NCBI GenBank assembly: GCA_928724745.1
Contig: CAKMXJ010000012.1
Coordinates: forward strand, 471,001 to 535,000
DNA length: 64,000 nucleotides
Source of the DNA: Anthracocystis setariae
Taxonomy: Eukaryota; Basidiomycota; Ustilaginomycetes; Ustilaginales; Ustilaginaceae
Direction: 5' to 3'
Shown piece after piece: positions 52,529 to 62,510 of this stretch; the stretch's first letter is position 1; every line of letters starts with the position of its first letter. The notes under the pieces were generated by a model. The model was given only the letters and a program-made list of their open reading frames with translations, ran no database searches and was not told where the DNA came from. Position numbers and translations under genes: made by a program.

Positions 52529-53122
52529 ATGATGGCCGCTCGCCAGCTCACCGTTTCCGCCCGCAGGGTACTCCACACCTCCAGCGTCGCACGCACCGCC
52601 AACGGCTTCTTTGTCCGTCCTGCCAACGCTCCCACTTCCTCCAACTCTGCCAACGTTCCTCAACCCAAGCCAGTTCGTCCAGTAGCCCAGCCTCATACGC
52701 CAGAACACATCCCTGCCGAGCAATCGCCCAACTTCCCCACAACGTGGTCCGAGTCACAGAACCCAAGGCAGAATGCAATGAAGGGCCCACGTTTCGAACA
52801 GCTCGACATGCGATTCCAGCCACAGCCCCTCGCCGCCATCGAGATGATCCAACGAGAGCCCATTCGTCTTTCCACCCAGCGCATCGTCTCTTGCGATGGA
52901 GGAGGAGGTCCTCTTGGCCATCCCAACGTCAGGATCAACTTGGATAAGCCCGGTCCTAAACCATGCCCGTACTGGTAAGTGCTCGTCTGCATGTTCGTCC
53001 TACTAACAGTCGACCAAGCCACGCCTTTGCTGACATACATTCCTCTTCTGTCTTTTGTCACTCGCAACGCTTATAATAGCGGCATTCGATTCGAGCTCGA
53101 CCACTCGGCCCATCATCACTAA
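52529..53122 (+). CDS. NDUFS6: Complex I zinc subunit NDUFS6 (NUMM-type)
   Basis: Accessory subunit of mitochondrial NADH:ubiquinone oxidoreductase; binds zinc near the N-module and is needed for late assembly. Exons 52529-52974 and 53080-53122 (donor GTAAGT, acceptor ATAG) join within a Cys codon, giving 162 residues. The N-terminus (MMAARQLTVSARRVLHTSS) is a mitochondrial presequence, followed by a Pro/Asn-rich stretch. The zf-CHCC module lies at the end: VSCDGGGGPLGHPNVRINLD, then CPYC and ALDH-like FELDHSAHHH. Splicing is required to complete the C-P-Y-C zinc pair, so the intron call is well supported. Either of the two initial Mets could start. Confidence 0.92.
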
Positions 53123-53334
53123 GTACCTTTCCGTCGTTAGAACAGCATCTTGGCAATATCGATACAATTCTTCTCTCTTCCCTCTTCATGGTCGGTCTCA
53201 GATCTATCTCCGGGTGCAAATCGAGCAATAGTACCAACACATAGGCAGCAGCGAAGATCCATCTTGCAAGGGCGTCAGAGGTGGCTTCGGACTTGTTTTC
53301 CCAGTGTATCACAAGGTCAAGGACGAGACCAAGC

Positions 53335-54150
53335 TCAGTTGTATTGACGAGTGGATGGAACAAGATTGAGGCAGGAGCAACGATTTGAAACGAGAACATC
53401 AGTACGACAACAATGCATTGGAACAGAGAGACCAGGGGACTGCGAATGGCCCTGACTGTGTGTTCTGCTCGGTGTCTGAGCAGTAGCCTTCAGGACGGTC
53501 CTCGGGGTGAGTCTGAACATCTCCTTTTGGCGCAATCGGACAAGAGGATCGTCAAAAAGACGCATGTAGGTTTTGGTAGGAAATACTTTTCGATTCCAGA
53601 CGGTGACCCGGTATTTGCCTGGTTTGCCAGGGGCATTGATCACCCCAAGATATCCAGTCTTGCCAGATGCCTGTCGGTTTCGAGCATTGGGGGAATACGA
53701 GACGCCGCGAAGATTGGCGCGGCGGGCATCAAGCTTATTGCCGCTGATCTCTACGCATTGCTCTCCATCCTTGAGAGGGTTCACAATCCGATGCAGCGGC
53801 TTGTTGCCAATGGTAGGATAGCCAAATCGACAGCCATACTGACCTGTTCACGGAATTTGATGTTGATATCGTCATCCCCCAGCACCTGCTGCCCTTTGCA
53901 AGTGGTTAGATAGGCAAATCCTTCCGCGGTCCGAGGGATCACAACAAGTTGAGCTTGGCGAGTTTCTTCCTCTTCCTTCTCGTTGCGTGCCTGTTGCAGT
54001 CTTTCCATTGCTTCATCCAAAGTGCCGCATCTTCCGAATCTTCTTCCTTGCAAACAGGCATAGATTGCGCTGTTGAGGACCCTAGACAGGAGAGTTGACC
54101 TTCTTTTTCTTTGAACTGGTCCAAGAATACCAAGTGCTGGCCTTCCCGTT
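53335..54150 (-). pseudogene. Decayed HNH-AP2 homing-endonuclease-like gene
   Basis: Two overlapping minus-strand frames carry one protein family. The upstream frame (about 54150-53781) has a charged helical segment (LDEAMERLQQARNEKEEEE), then AYLTTCKGQQVLGDDDI. A 1-nt frame change near 53830 leads to GYPTIGNKPLHRIVNPL, then VEISGNKLDARRANLR and SPNARNRQ, the HNH_3 signature usually reading V-D-H-I-x-G-x-x-L-D-N-R-x-x-N-L-R. The His of that motif is missing (VE-IS). An AP2-like DNA-binding stretch follows (GYLGV, then KYRVTVWNRK). The tail to 53335 is Ser/Thr-rich. HNH-AP2 proteins are homing nucleases in phages and mobile introns. The frameshift and lost His argue for an inactive relic. It abuts the truncated copia reverse transcriptase. 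Confidence 0.7.
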
Positions 54151-54547
54151 GATCAACGATTTCCCATGTATCATTTGCTTCCAGTCCCCCAATTTCAGTA
54201 CGCATCGCTTCTTGCCACAACGGCCAGTCCTCACTCTTTTGCGCCTTCTTGAGCGTGGGCGCTAAATTGAGTTTGGGCTCTGCGTGTGCTTGAAGTGCGT
54301 TTTTTTCCATCGTCCTGAAATTAATCGAATTGGGGGCTCGCCTTCGAGGCCACGTTTCGGGGTCTGCTTTGTCCGTCGCAGCGTCTGCAGGCCTGACAGG
54401 TAAACCGGCTTCCACAAATTCCTGGAATTTTGGCGCGAAAAATCTGACCATTTCCTCCCACTGTTCCTTCGAAACCTTGATGGCTTTGCGCTTTTCCTGC
54501 AAAACTCTTTCATTATCGCAAATAGAGTATTCATTCACATCGAAATT
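54120..54547 (-). pseudogene. Copia reverse transcriptase, N-terminal remnant
   Basis: Reads into the canonical start of copia RT: PTLKKAQKSEDWPLWQEAM followed by EIGGLEANDTWEIVDQREGQ, where the W-x-x-A-M and N-x-T-W residues are invariant in the family. The catalytic YVDD part is not present anywhere in the window. The upstream segment EEMVRFFAPKFQEFVEAGLP belongs to the variable linker after integrase. Left boundary is the HNH-AP2 relic; right boundary is the 960-bp TIR insertion. Confidence 0.8.
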
Positions 54548-55507
54548 TGTATCGATCTGCGCCTACGACCCGCTTTATATGCACAATAAGCGGGTCATGT
54601 TGGGGTTGTGTGACGCCGGTCTAACACGATGGCGTCATAAACGACGTCGTTAGGCGTTAGATCATGGCGGACCCACGAGGCCGGCGTCGAGGACGCCGTT
54701 CATGAGCATGATCTGCGTCCAAGCAGCACAGATCATAAGGACGCAGATCATGGTATTGGATTGGTGAACAGCGTCCAGCATGACGCTGAGCGTCCAGCAT
54801 GACGCTGATGCTGCTCACCATGACTGTGTGTGACTGTGACTCACACTTAGAGAAGTCACGATCGAAGAGGGTCAGTGCGCATGCGCGCGTTCTTTAAAAT
54901 TGACTGAGCTTCTTTTTGTTCCTTCCTTCTTCTCCACACACATCACAGCATCCATCCGTTCACTCAGACTCGCTTCCCGACCTTTCCGTCACCACTGGCC
55001 TTGTCAACACCAGCTGCATGCTCTGGTTGGCCGTTGCTGTGGATCGTTCTTTGCTGGTAAGCTTGGTAGTGGTTTTCCTGGTGATTGTACATGCATTTGC
55101 TAACACTTCCTTTCCGTTCTACTCCTTTTCTAACGCTTGCTTATGACCGTCCACGCACAACACACACACTATGACTGACTAATGTTCTTTGACTCTCATG
55201 TTCTTTGACTCTCTTTTTGCTCGATATGCACAGACAGTACAAAGGTATACTCAGCTTTCCATGGCATCATGCTTGTGTGTAACGTGTTCTCCGTCCTTTC
55301 TCTCTGCAATGCTATTTGATTACCAGTATAACGATACCAAGTGCTGTGGACTGGTGTGATGGCATAGCAAGCCAATTGGGTGGCACACAAACCTGCGTCA
55401 ACAGCTGACCCCTTTTTTGACGCGCAATACATCCGTCATTGATGCGGGTCCAACCCTGACCCGCTGCTTCTGTGCCCTAAAAGGCGTCACGGGCGCAGAA
55501 CAAGACA
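54548..55507. mobile_element. 960-bp TIR element of unrecognised family
   Basis: Bounded by TGTATCGATCTGCGCC at the left and, in reverse complement, TGTCTTGTTCTGCGCC at the right (13 of 16 identical). The inverted repeat continues imperfectly to AGCGGGTCA on both sides, about 50 bp in all. Each terminal repeat contains its own ACCCGC/GCGGGT hairpin. Host copia sequence is interrupted between AATT copies (4-bp direct repeat; 4-6 bp given A/T ambiguity). No coding capacity was recognised inside. It resembles a MITE or non-autonomous TIR element; TG...CA ends alternatively allow a solo LTR. Confidence 0.6.
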
Positions 55508-56180
55508 AATTTCAATGTGATTGCCAGGACCAACCGGAACACTTGGGTCTCTGTCCTCTGAGCCATCTGTAGCACCAGCTGAGGAGTTGGGAGACAACTC
55601 TCTGATGTGGGCAGGCTCTTTAAGGACAGCTTGGTCAGAGTCCTCAGAATTGTCTGCGGTCGGCATCTCGTCAGCATACAACCATGTCAATGTATTCTTC
55701 ATGGGGCTGCTGCTCCTTTTCGTCGAAAAGATCTTCCTTCGAATATGCCAAGTCCGGGATGTCCTCTTCTTTGCTGGGCGCGTGCGGGGGCCGAATATCC
55801 AGAGGCCTCCACTCAATCCTGTCGGTCCAGCACGAGCCTTCCACAAATTTCGCTGAATTACTCCAAAAAATATTCGGAGAATAATTTGGGCTGAAAAATA
55901 GCCAACCCTTTCGTTCCAGACTGTAGCCAAAGAAGATGGCGGGGACTGCGCGCATGTCAATTTTCTTCCTTTGGCGCTTTGCCGCAGGAATATTAACCCA
56001 TGCCAGACATCCGAACACGTGAAGCAGCTTGATGAACCTAACAGGCGACTTTCCAAACATTAATTTGTAAGGAAATTTGCCGTCAACACTGGGCGCAAGA
56101 TTTATCTTGAAGGCTGCCGCCCAAATGGCGTAGGGCCAAAATCTTGTCGGGAGTCTGCGCTGAATGAGCAGTGTGCGCAT
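55508..56180 (-). pseudogene. Copia integrase C-terminal part and linker
   Basis: Encodes MRTLLIQRRLPTRFW...AIWAAAF, then FGCLAWVNIPAAKRQRKKID and FFGYSLERKGW, the standard integrase-to-linker signature (lrvFGc, K-x-d, flGYs, KGy) of copia elements. A Glu/Asp/Pro-rich linker follows. It is severed from the rest of integrase by the 2.47-kb insertion and from RT by the TIR element. A stop codon in the TIR element's first bases closes the reading frame. Confidence 0.82.
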
Positions 56181-56800
56181 TGTTGGAACTTGGGTTCCGT
56201 TTGTCGTCTCACACTTAGAGCATTTCACCCTTTGGCAACAAACCCGCTGTCGGGTTTTGTAACCCGCATGCGGGTTTACATTCCACTAACTGGATTTGGA
56301 TAACCGTGGAGTAATTCACAAAACCAACCAAAACTCACACACGCGCCCAAGAAACGATTCAAGACAGGAGGTTTGAGACATCATCCCAGAACCCGCGGTC
56401 GGGTTTGATAATTCCGGATGCGTCACCGGGGAGAATCCAAAAGAGCTTCGACCCGACCAAGATCCACACTACACAAAAGTGAGAGAACCTCAAACGACCA
56501 AGTAAGAGGGTCACGCTATGGACATTGTAGCCTTCATCAAGGAACGCTCAGTACAAACGCTGGGAAGTGCTTTCTAGTAATCTCGACATGTATATAAGTG
56601 TCTTCCTCACCATGACTTGTTAGTGCCTTCGGAATACATCGAATCTTTTCCCCATTTTACTCTTATCATACTTTCTCTCCAACAACTCTCGAGTACAGTC
56701 AATCTCAAAATTGCCCCGCATCTGTCAAAAATTAAATCAAGCCCCCCCCCCCCCCCTAGAATGCAATCAGCATTGATACATTACTTGCTGTCACCCCTAT

Positions 56801-56822
56801 CATGTGGTACCGTTGGAAAGCT
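56801..56822 (+). repeat. Tc1 left inverted repeat core
   Basis: CATGTGGTACCGTTGGAAAG plus CT; pairs with the reverse complement of 58258-58279 with a single mismatch (C versus T). Confidence 0.85.
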
Positions 56823-56941
56823 GAGACTCAGGGCTACACGTACGTGCAATCAGATCAGAAATCCAACAAGTTTTGACAAAACAGATTAGATGGCCGAGTT
56901 TTTTTTATTTCAGCTCCTCCTCATTTACCTTTGACATCACT

Positions 56942-57976
56942 TCAGTACTTGGTATGTCCACCACGAGCAGTCCTAACAGCAGCCAACCTTCTGGGCATTG
57001 ACCTTATGAGGTTGCGGACTGATTCCAGTGGGAATTCCCTCCAGAAAGTGTTTATAGCCGCTACCAGGTCATTTTTGTTCTTGATGGTAGATCTGCGCTT
57101 ATACAGCGCTCTCTTGAGCTGTAACCACACATGTTCAATAGGGTTCAGGTCTGGAAACATTGGTGGCCACTTCAGTAGGTTCCATCCTTCCTCCTGAAGG
57201 TAGTTCTTGGTTGCTTGGGCCCTGTGCGGGGGGGGCATTGTCCTGTTGAAAGATGAACCTGCTTTGCGCTGTCCTGCGCATATCTTGCTTCCACTTCATC
57301 ATGCTTCCACTCAGCATCTCTTCTAGCAGCTCTATGTAGCCCTCCAAGTTTAGCTTCCCATCTATATACTCCATTAAACCCAGGCCTTTCCAGCCCATAC
57401 ACCCCCAGATCATGACGCTATGGCCACCGCCCTGCAATGTAGGTGTGTATGTACCCAAATTTGCTTTCCTGGACCAGTAGCGCTTTTCAAAGTCCTCTCC
57501 AATCCTCTGAACCTTGGTTTCATCACTCCAGATGACTGTCTTCCACTGTGTATCAGTCCAGTCCTTGTAGTGATTGGCAAAGTCGAGTCTGGCTTTCCTA
57601 TGCTTAACAGAAAGTAATGGTTTTTTTTTGTTTTGCCCTAAGCTTGAGTCCAGCCCTCTTCAGCTCCCTGGCAATGGTCTGTGTTGACAAACAAAGTTGA
57701 TGGCGTTGTAGCCAGTATGCTGAAGCCTCAGTGGCTGAGGTATAAAATTTCTGCGCAATCCCCCTGGCAAGTAATGAGCATTGGCGCAATGAGAGGAGGG
57801 GGGGGTCTTCCTGCATGCTGTTTGGAGTAATCACCGTCTGGCATGTGCTTGGCAAGCCTAGCAGCTGTTGTCTTGCTCATAGACAGCTTCCTAGCTATCT
57901 CACAGGTTGAATGACCCTTTTGGAGCAGCTGCCTGATGCGTTGAAGGTGTACAGCAGTGTATTTTGTCCTGCCCAT
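56942..57976 (-). pseudogene. Tc1-type transposase broken by three homopolymer frameshifts
   Basis: Starts MGRTKYTAVHLQRIRQLL with a paired-like helix-turn-helix (GHSTCEIARKLSMSKTTAAR), then an HTH2/GRPR-like region. The catalytic triad is visible across frames: first D in VIWSDETKVQ (about 57525), second D in FQQDNAPP (about 57238), E in FPDLNPIEHVW (about 57130), with 34 residues between the last two (DD34E). The frame changes at G8 57798-57805, T9 57621-57629 and G8 57228-57235 (plus-strand letters). At each, one base fewer would restore the family reading. So the copy is either inactivated or mis-called at homopolymers. Confidence 0.82.
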
Positions 57977-58257
57977 ATGCGTTTTTGACCCCTCAAATGG
58001 TATGGCTAATAACATCAGTCACAGATGTTGTAGAGACCACAAACAAAGCCGTACTACATCTCTATATATGGCACTAGTATGCTGGGAAGTTTGAGCACAT
58101 GTTGACTTGCTCCATGAATTGTAGAACGGCGCAGAAAGTATGGTACAAGTTGAAGTGAGGAGGAGGGGGGGGTCAATTAAAAGCAATGTCGTTTTTCAGC
58201 CAATCCTTTGGTGGGACACCCCCTTTGTTTTTACATATTTGGAAAGAAGAGCATCCA

Positions 58258-58279
58258 AGCTTTCCAACGATACCACATG
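58258..58279 (-). repeat. Tc1 right inverted repeat core
   Basis: Reverse complement reads CATGTGGTATCGTTGGAAAG plus CT; mate of 56801-56822. Confidence 0.85.
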
Positions 58280-58650
58280 ACAAAGGGTTCAATGAGAGTG
58301 CAATGCTTTGTTGTGATCATCATCAAAGGGCACTGATATCACCATGGGAAAATTAAATGACGTGGGCAATTTTGGAATTGACTGTAGTCTTCTTTGTTCC
58401 AGCTTCCTACCTCTGCAAAACGACGTGAACATCTGAAACCCAATGTTGGGTCTTTGGAATAATAACAAAGACAACGTTCGGATAACTTAAGGCTTCCAGG
58501 ATTCTAACAAAACCCATTGTTTGTCAGAACCCAATGTTGGGGTTGATCACCCGACGCCTACTACTGTAAGTCGCGCTCAAAAGTCAGAATTAACTATCTA
58601 TCTTGGCTTTGCCATAAGGCCGAAATTTCACATTCTCCTATTCTTTCTCA

Positions 58651-59660
58651 TGCATTTTCTCCTCCAGTGTATGGTTCATGCGTTCCACCCGTCCATTTTG
58701 CATGCTGTTGTAGCCGACCATTTTCTGCCAAATAATTCCATTATCCATGGTCCAAATACAAGCCTTGTTCTTGGTCCATTCAGTACCTTGATCCAAATGT
58801 AGAGCCTTCACTTTCTGCTCTGTCTGCGTCTCCAAAAATGAGATCGCTCTCTTGAGCTCTGTGAACGCGTCCGACTTTTTAACCAGCGGCTGTGCATAGA
58901 CATATTTACTGAAGTCATCAACAATTACCAGAGTGCACGAGTACTCTGTTTTGCCTGATGAATCAATAATTAAGTCGATATGCAATAAATCCAGGGGAGC
59001 AGCCAATCTCTCCCCACTGCCAGCACTTTGACGTGCTTTGATGCTCTTCAACTGAGCACACTCTGGGCAGCAAAGGGGGGTCCCAATATCCAACTTTACG
59101 TCAGGATTTCCTCGAAGCAATTGGGTCAATTTACGCGTCTTGTCTTGACCCGGATGGCCAAGGCGTTTGTGCCACAATTGCTCGACAGTTGGTTTCCAAA
59201 TTTGAGTCTCTGCCTCGAAATTCTCATCCACCCCTTTGAATAAATCCGTTGAAGCCACATTTGCGTGGCCCTGCCAGGTCTTGCCGTGAAATTCCAATAA
59301 TTCATGCGCGCAATTTTTGACAATATGCAAGGAAATACCATCAGCCAAGTGAACTTGACCGCCCTCAGAATCCAAAATCACCCGTGCTCCCTCATCAGTC
59401 ACAGAGTTTGTGGAAAATAAATTCACATTAATACCGGGGACAAATAAAACATTTGTAAGGTGAATGTCACCTAGCGCAGTTTTAATGTGAGCTTCCCCAA
59501 TGGCTTTTGCACTTAGAACCTGACTGCTGGCGGTGAAAACACGGCAGTGGGTTCTTCGAGCATTAACCAACATGTTGCGATTATTAACCATATGGAAGCT
59601 AGCGCCGGAATCAACAACCCATGGAGCAGAATTGTTGAGACCAAGCGTTGGCTTCCAACT
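58651..59660 (-). pseudogene. Copia protease and integrase core
   Basis: Begins with the aspartic protease motif WVVDSGASFH near 59635, then LTNVLFVPGINVNLFS (protease-to-pre-integrase region). The GAG-pre-integrase/zinc region LWHKRLGHPGQDKTRKL and CCPECAQLK form the HHCC site near 59180-59040. Integrase acidic residues: D in LHIDLIID (~58980), D in LHLDQGTEW (~58790), E in NGRVERMNHTLEEKM (~58680). It is interrupted immediately after EEKM by the TG...CA insertion. The frame shifts between protease and integrase. Confidence 0.85.
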
Positions 59661-59684
59661 CGGAATGAAGGAGCACCAAACATC

Positions 59685-60611
59685 CTATTCCAACTTTGCT
59701 TCCTCAGTGACCACCTTGGCAGAAACCTTGGCAGAGCATTGTCTAAAATTGTGACTGCGGCGGCCACACTTGTAGCATTTGCCCCTTCTCTGGGGTCTTG
59801 GAGCGTCATTGGACTTGGCAACCTTAGCTTGCACGTCAACTTCATCAGCTGCAGCCACACGGGCTTGAGCCTGGCCGGGTTGAATGTAACCGCTTTGGCT
59901 TTCGAGGCGGGATTGGTGATTGCAGAGGGCGGTGGCAAGAGATTCGAATGTAGTGGCCATGGACGCAGCGACAACTTCCTTGTAACTGTCATAACCAAGT
60001 TAAGGTTAAGGTTCTGACGTGCAGTGAGCTTGAGCTAAAGTGAGTGATCGATGTCATTTCGATGGAGGCAGTGAGAGTGAGACGAGATTTACAGGGAAAG
60101 CGGAACCAGCAAAAATAGGAGTTAGCCCAATACAGCAGATTGGGCTTGGATTGGCAATCTGGGAAGCGTTATAGGGAGGAAATGTCTCATGACACGTACA
60201 TCTTGCAGATTGCAGCCACAAGGCTCTTGTCGAATTCTTGATTAAACTTGGGGGAGGAAGGCTTGATAACACCGGTAACATAGTTGATAGCATAGGAAAT
60301 AAGCTCAAACATCCCAAGATGTTGGCTTTCCAGCAATAGAAATTGCAAGAGTTGAGCTTTGGGGTGTTGCTTGCTAGACGTAGGATACAGGTCATGGACG
60401 GATACTTGGTTTTAGACTTGCCAGGCAGAACTTCTTCTTCATCACTCAAATCATTATTGGTGTTCTCGAAGATAACCTTCTTACCCTTTTGGGGCGCATC
60501 CATCGTGTTGTCTACCTCTTGGCTCATTTCAGCCATCTGGTTCTCAACTTGCTGGGGGGTGCTCTTGTTGTCGTCCGAGCCTTTGAACAAGGCTGAGCAA
60601 GTTCTCGCCAT
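59685..60611 (-). pseudogene. Copia gag with CCHC zinc knuckle
   Basis: ATG at 60611 opens MARTCSALFKGSDDNKST. KLNSCNFYCWKANIL near 60330 is the usual gag WxxW-like start of the UBN2 domain. The frame then changes near 60310 (continuing as ISYAINYVTGVIKP) and meets a stop near 60190. The C-terminal part in another frame carries CYKCGRRSHNFRQC (C-X2-C-X4-H-X4-C), the nucleocapsid knuckle, at about 59785-59745. Multiple frame changes, so not functional. Confidence 0.8.
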
Positions 60612-60960
60612 GATAGAGTATTCAGACTCTTAATCACCTGAAAATAGAGTGAGCCTTGAGACGTACCAAGTCTTGAAAAGACTCAGAAAATTACTCAAAG
60701 GCAAAGAAAGAAAAATGTGAAGAATTTTGCTTGGATTTTCTGGAAAAGAAATGGGCGCAAAAATACATGTATATATAGACTTCAGTTTGTTGCTAACCAA
60801 CTGGACTGACTATGTGAAACTGAGTGAAACAAACGACGAGCATGTATGGTTGCCATGATGTTCACCGCCCATGAAGCTCTCTTGTTACTAGAACACATCT
60901 GGCGTCAGGGGGTTTAATGCCAGATGGGCCTCGTTGGCGCAATATCCAAAGTAAGGCAAC
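60612..60960 (-). promoter_or_regulatory. Probable copia 5' LTR/leader with TATA box
   Basis: Upstream of gag, A/T-rich, with TATATATA at 60769-60779 (minus-strand TCTATATATACA) about 160 bp before the gag ATG, suitable for an LTR promoter. The second LTR is missing, so exact ends cannot be fixed by comparison. Confidence 0.4.
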
Positions 60961-61158
60961 CTAAACCCACTTGTCCTAATTATTCCGCCTCAATTAGCGT
61001 GTGTATTTTCTCCTCCAATTTCTCCAATTTCTGCAGGTGGGCGCAGTTGCCTATGGTACGGGGTCACTGAGTACGCTGCAGCTCCCATTTCAACCTCTTC
61101 ACCCACTCTAACATTGACCTTTCCAAAAGCATCAATAATCGGTGCAGCCAATGTATCT

Positions 61159-62510
61159 TCAACTGCTACCATGACCTTTTAAGAGAGGCAAATTCCAACA
61201 TTCCTTTAATTTATTTTGTTGGCGCTTTGGAATTTTTTCCACGTTCTTATGTGGATAAGTTATTAGAGGCCAATGGTCACTTAAATCCCCATTTACCCTA
61301 GAAACTTTAGCAGGTTGAAGCATATTCATCACTGCATCAGAAGCGAGAATATGATCTAACTGCCTCCATGTATGAATTCCTTGCCGGGTAATAACTGACC
61401 CTTGCACAGGAATTTCCTTCATAGAACTAGAAATTTGTTGAATACAAGTTTCTAACACATCTGAGCCCATATTTAGATCCCCAAGAAGAACAATTTTTGC
61501 CAATGGTTCGTTAACGAGCAGGCGATGAATATGACGGAGTAGCTTATCCAACAAATGTACTCGTCGTCGTCTCCAACTACCCCTACCCCCTGCTGGTAGA
61601 TAGCACCCAAAAAAGTGCCAGGGAGCTCCCTCGGTTAATCCCATTACTTTGATATTCAGGATTTCCCTCGGTAGGTCGCTATTAACTATATAAGATCCAA
61701 GGCTTTTATGTACAAAAATAGCCTGTCCCTCAAATCCATCAGTTTTATCCTTCTTAAAAACTCTATATTGACTCAAGTATGGAAAATACTCATACGTGCG
61801 GATACCTGTCTCCTGTACCGCCAAAACACCAATATGAGCCCTTTTTAAAAAGTGTGATAATTCCTCTACTTTGTGTCTGACACTGCGAATATTGAAAGAA
61901 GCAATACCTCTACGATTCTCATCAATATTTTCCGGTCTGGTGGGCGGGGCTGGGCGATCCTTCCAATGTTTCCAAGGCGCCAGTCTCCATCCACGTGTTT
62001 TGCCAAAGTCTTTCGGCTGCTCTGTACCAAGTGGCTGAGTATGCAATGGAAGATCCAATCTTCCCTGTATTCTCAAAAAATAGGTTAGCCCAAGAAGACG
62101 TGCCAAACCTACCGCCAACTCTGGTTCTACCCATAGGTCAAAGCGAGTATTACAATCTGCTTGAATTACCCAATGGATACGCTTAATTTGGTGCATGCAA
62201 TTAGGAATACGATCAGAAATAATTGCCCGCACTTCTTTAGGAGTATATGATCCCGCATTGAAAAGACAGAGTACTTCACAATGTTTTATTTGAGAAAATA
62301 TTTTTCCTTTTTTAATTCGGGGTCCATAATATGCTTTGGTTGGATTATATTGCCAGTTAATTGCAAGGTCTGGATTTTCCCCATCATAAGCTCGGACAGG
62401 ACCACTAATATTAACCTGCCATTCGTTATGATTTGAGCCCTCAGAAATCCCACTCTTATTCCAAATTCCCTTCGGATTTGGTCTAAGTCCTCGTGTCCCA
62501 ATCTATCCCC
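61159..62510 (-). pseudogene. LINE ORF with endonuclease/exonuclease/phosphatase domain
   Basis: The reading stays open upstream of the first Met (62232) to about 62510 with coding-like sequence (NWQYNPTKAYYGPRIKKGK; VLCLFNAGSYTPKEVRAII), without an ATG there. The endonuclease motifs are in order: SFNIRSVRHKVEELS, VLAVQETG (catalytic Glu), LLGDLNMGSD (D and N) and LSDHWPLI (DH). This is the APE-like nuclease that nicks target DNA in LINEs. The ORF ends soon after (NLPLLKGHGSS) where the RT should begin. A different frame (62735-62500; FGIFPVGTPADPAVSSHVG) may be its displaced N-terminal part. Confidence 0.8.

Larger units (their letters stand above)
56760..58320 (-). mobile_element. Tc1/mariner-family transposon (DD34E)
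   Basis: A Tc1-type element nested in the TG...CA insertion. Inverted repeats are recognised at 56801-56822 and 58258-58279 (21 of 22 identical) and extend outward with weaker similarity around AGCATTG; exact ends and the TA duplication could not be fixed. It contains one transposase gene on the minus strand. A C15 run lies just outside the left repeat. Confidence 0.75.
56181..58650. mobile_element. 2.47-kb TG...CA insertion (solo-LTR-like) carrying a nested Tc1
   Basis: Starts TGTTGGAACTTGGGTTCC and ends TTTCTCA, flanked by CGCAT (56176-56180) and TGCAT (58651-58655): a 5-bp duplication with one C-to-T difference. Both the 5-bp size and the TG...CA ends are typical of LTR retrotransposons. 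Outside the nested Tc1 only ~0.9 kb remains, with no gag or pol, which fits a solo LTR. A TATATAAG box at about 56590 would suit an LTR promoter. ACCCGC/GCGGGT palindromes at about 56244-56275 resemble those in the neighbouring TIR element. Confidence 0.6.
54120..60960 (-). mobile_element. Ty1/copia-type LTR retrotransposon, split and truncated
   Basis: A single minus-strand copia copy can be followed in order: LTR/leader (about 60960-60612), gag with CCHC knuckle (60611-59685), protease and integrase (59660-58651), integrase C-terminus (56180-55508) and the first part of reverse transcriptase (54547-54120). Gaps are two insertions, 56181-58650 and 54548-55507. The remaining RT, RNase H and 3' LTR are absent: the element stops where the HNH-AP2 relic begins. 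Domain order PR-IN-RT defines copia, as opposed to gypsy. Frame changes in gag and between PR and IN show that it is dead. Confidence 0.85.
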
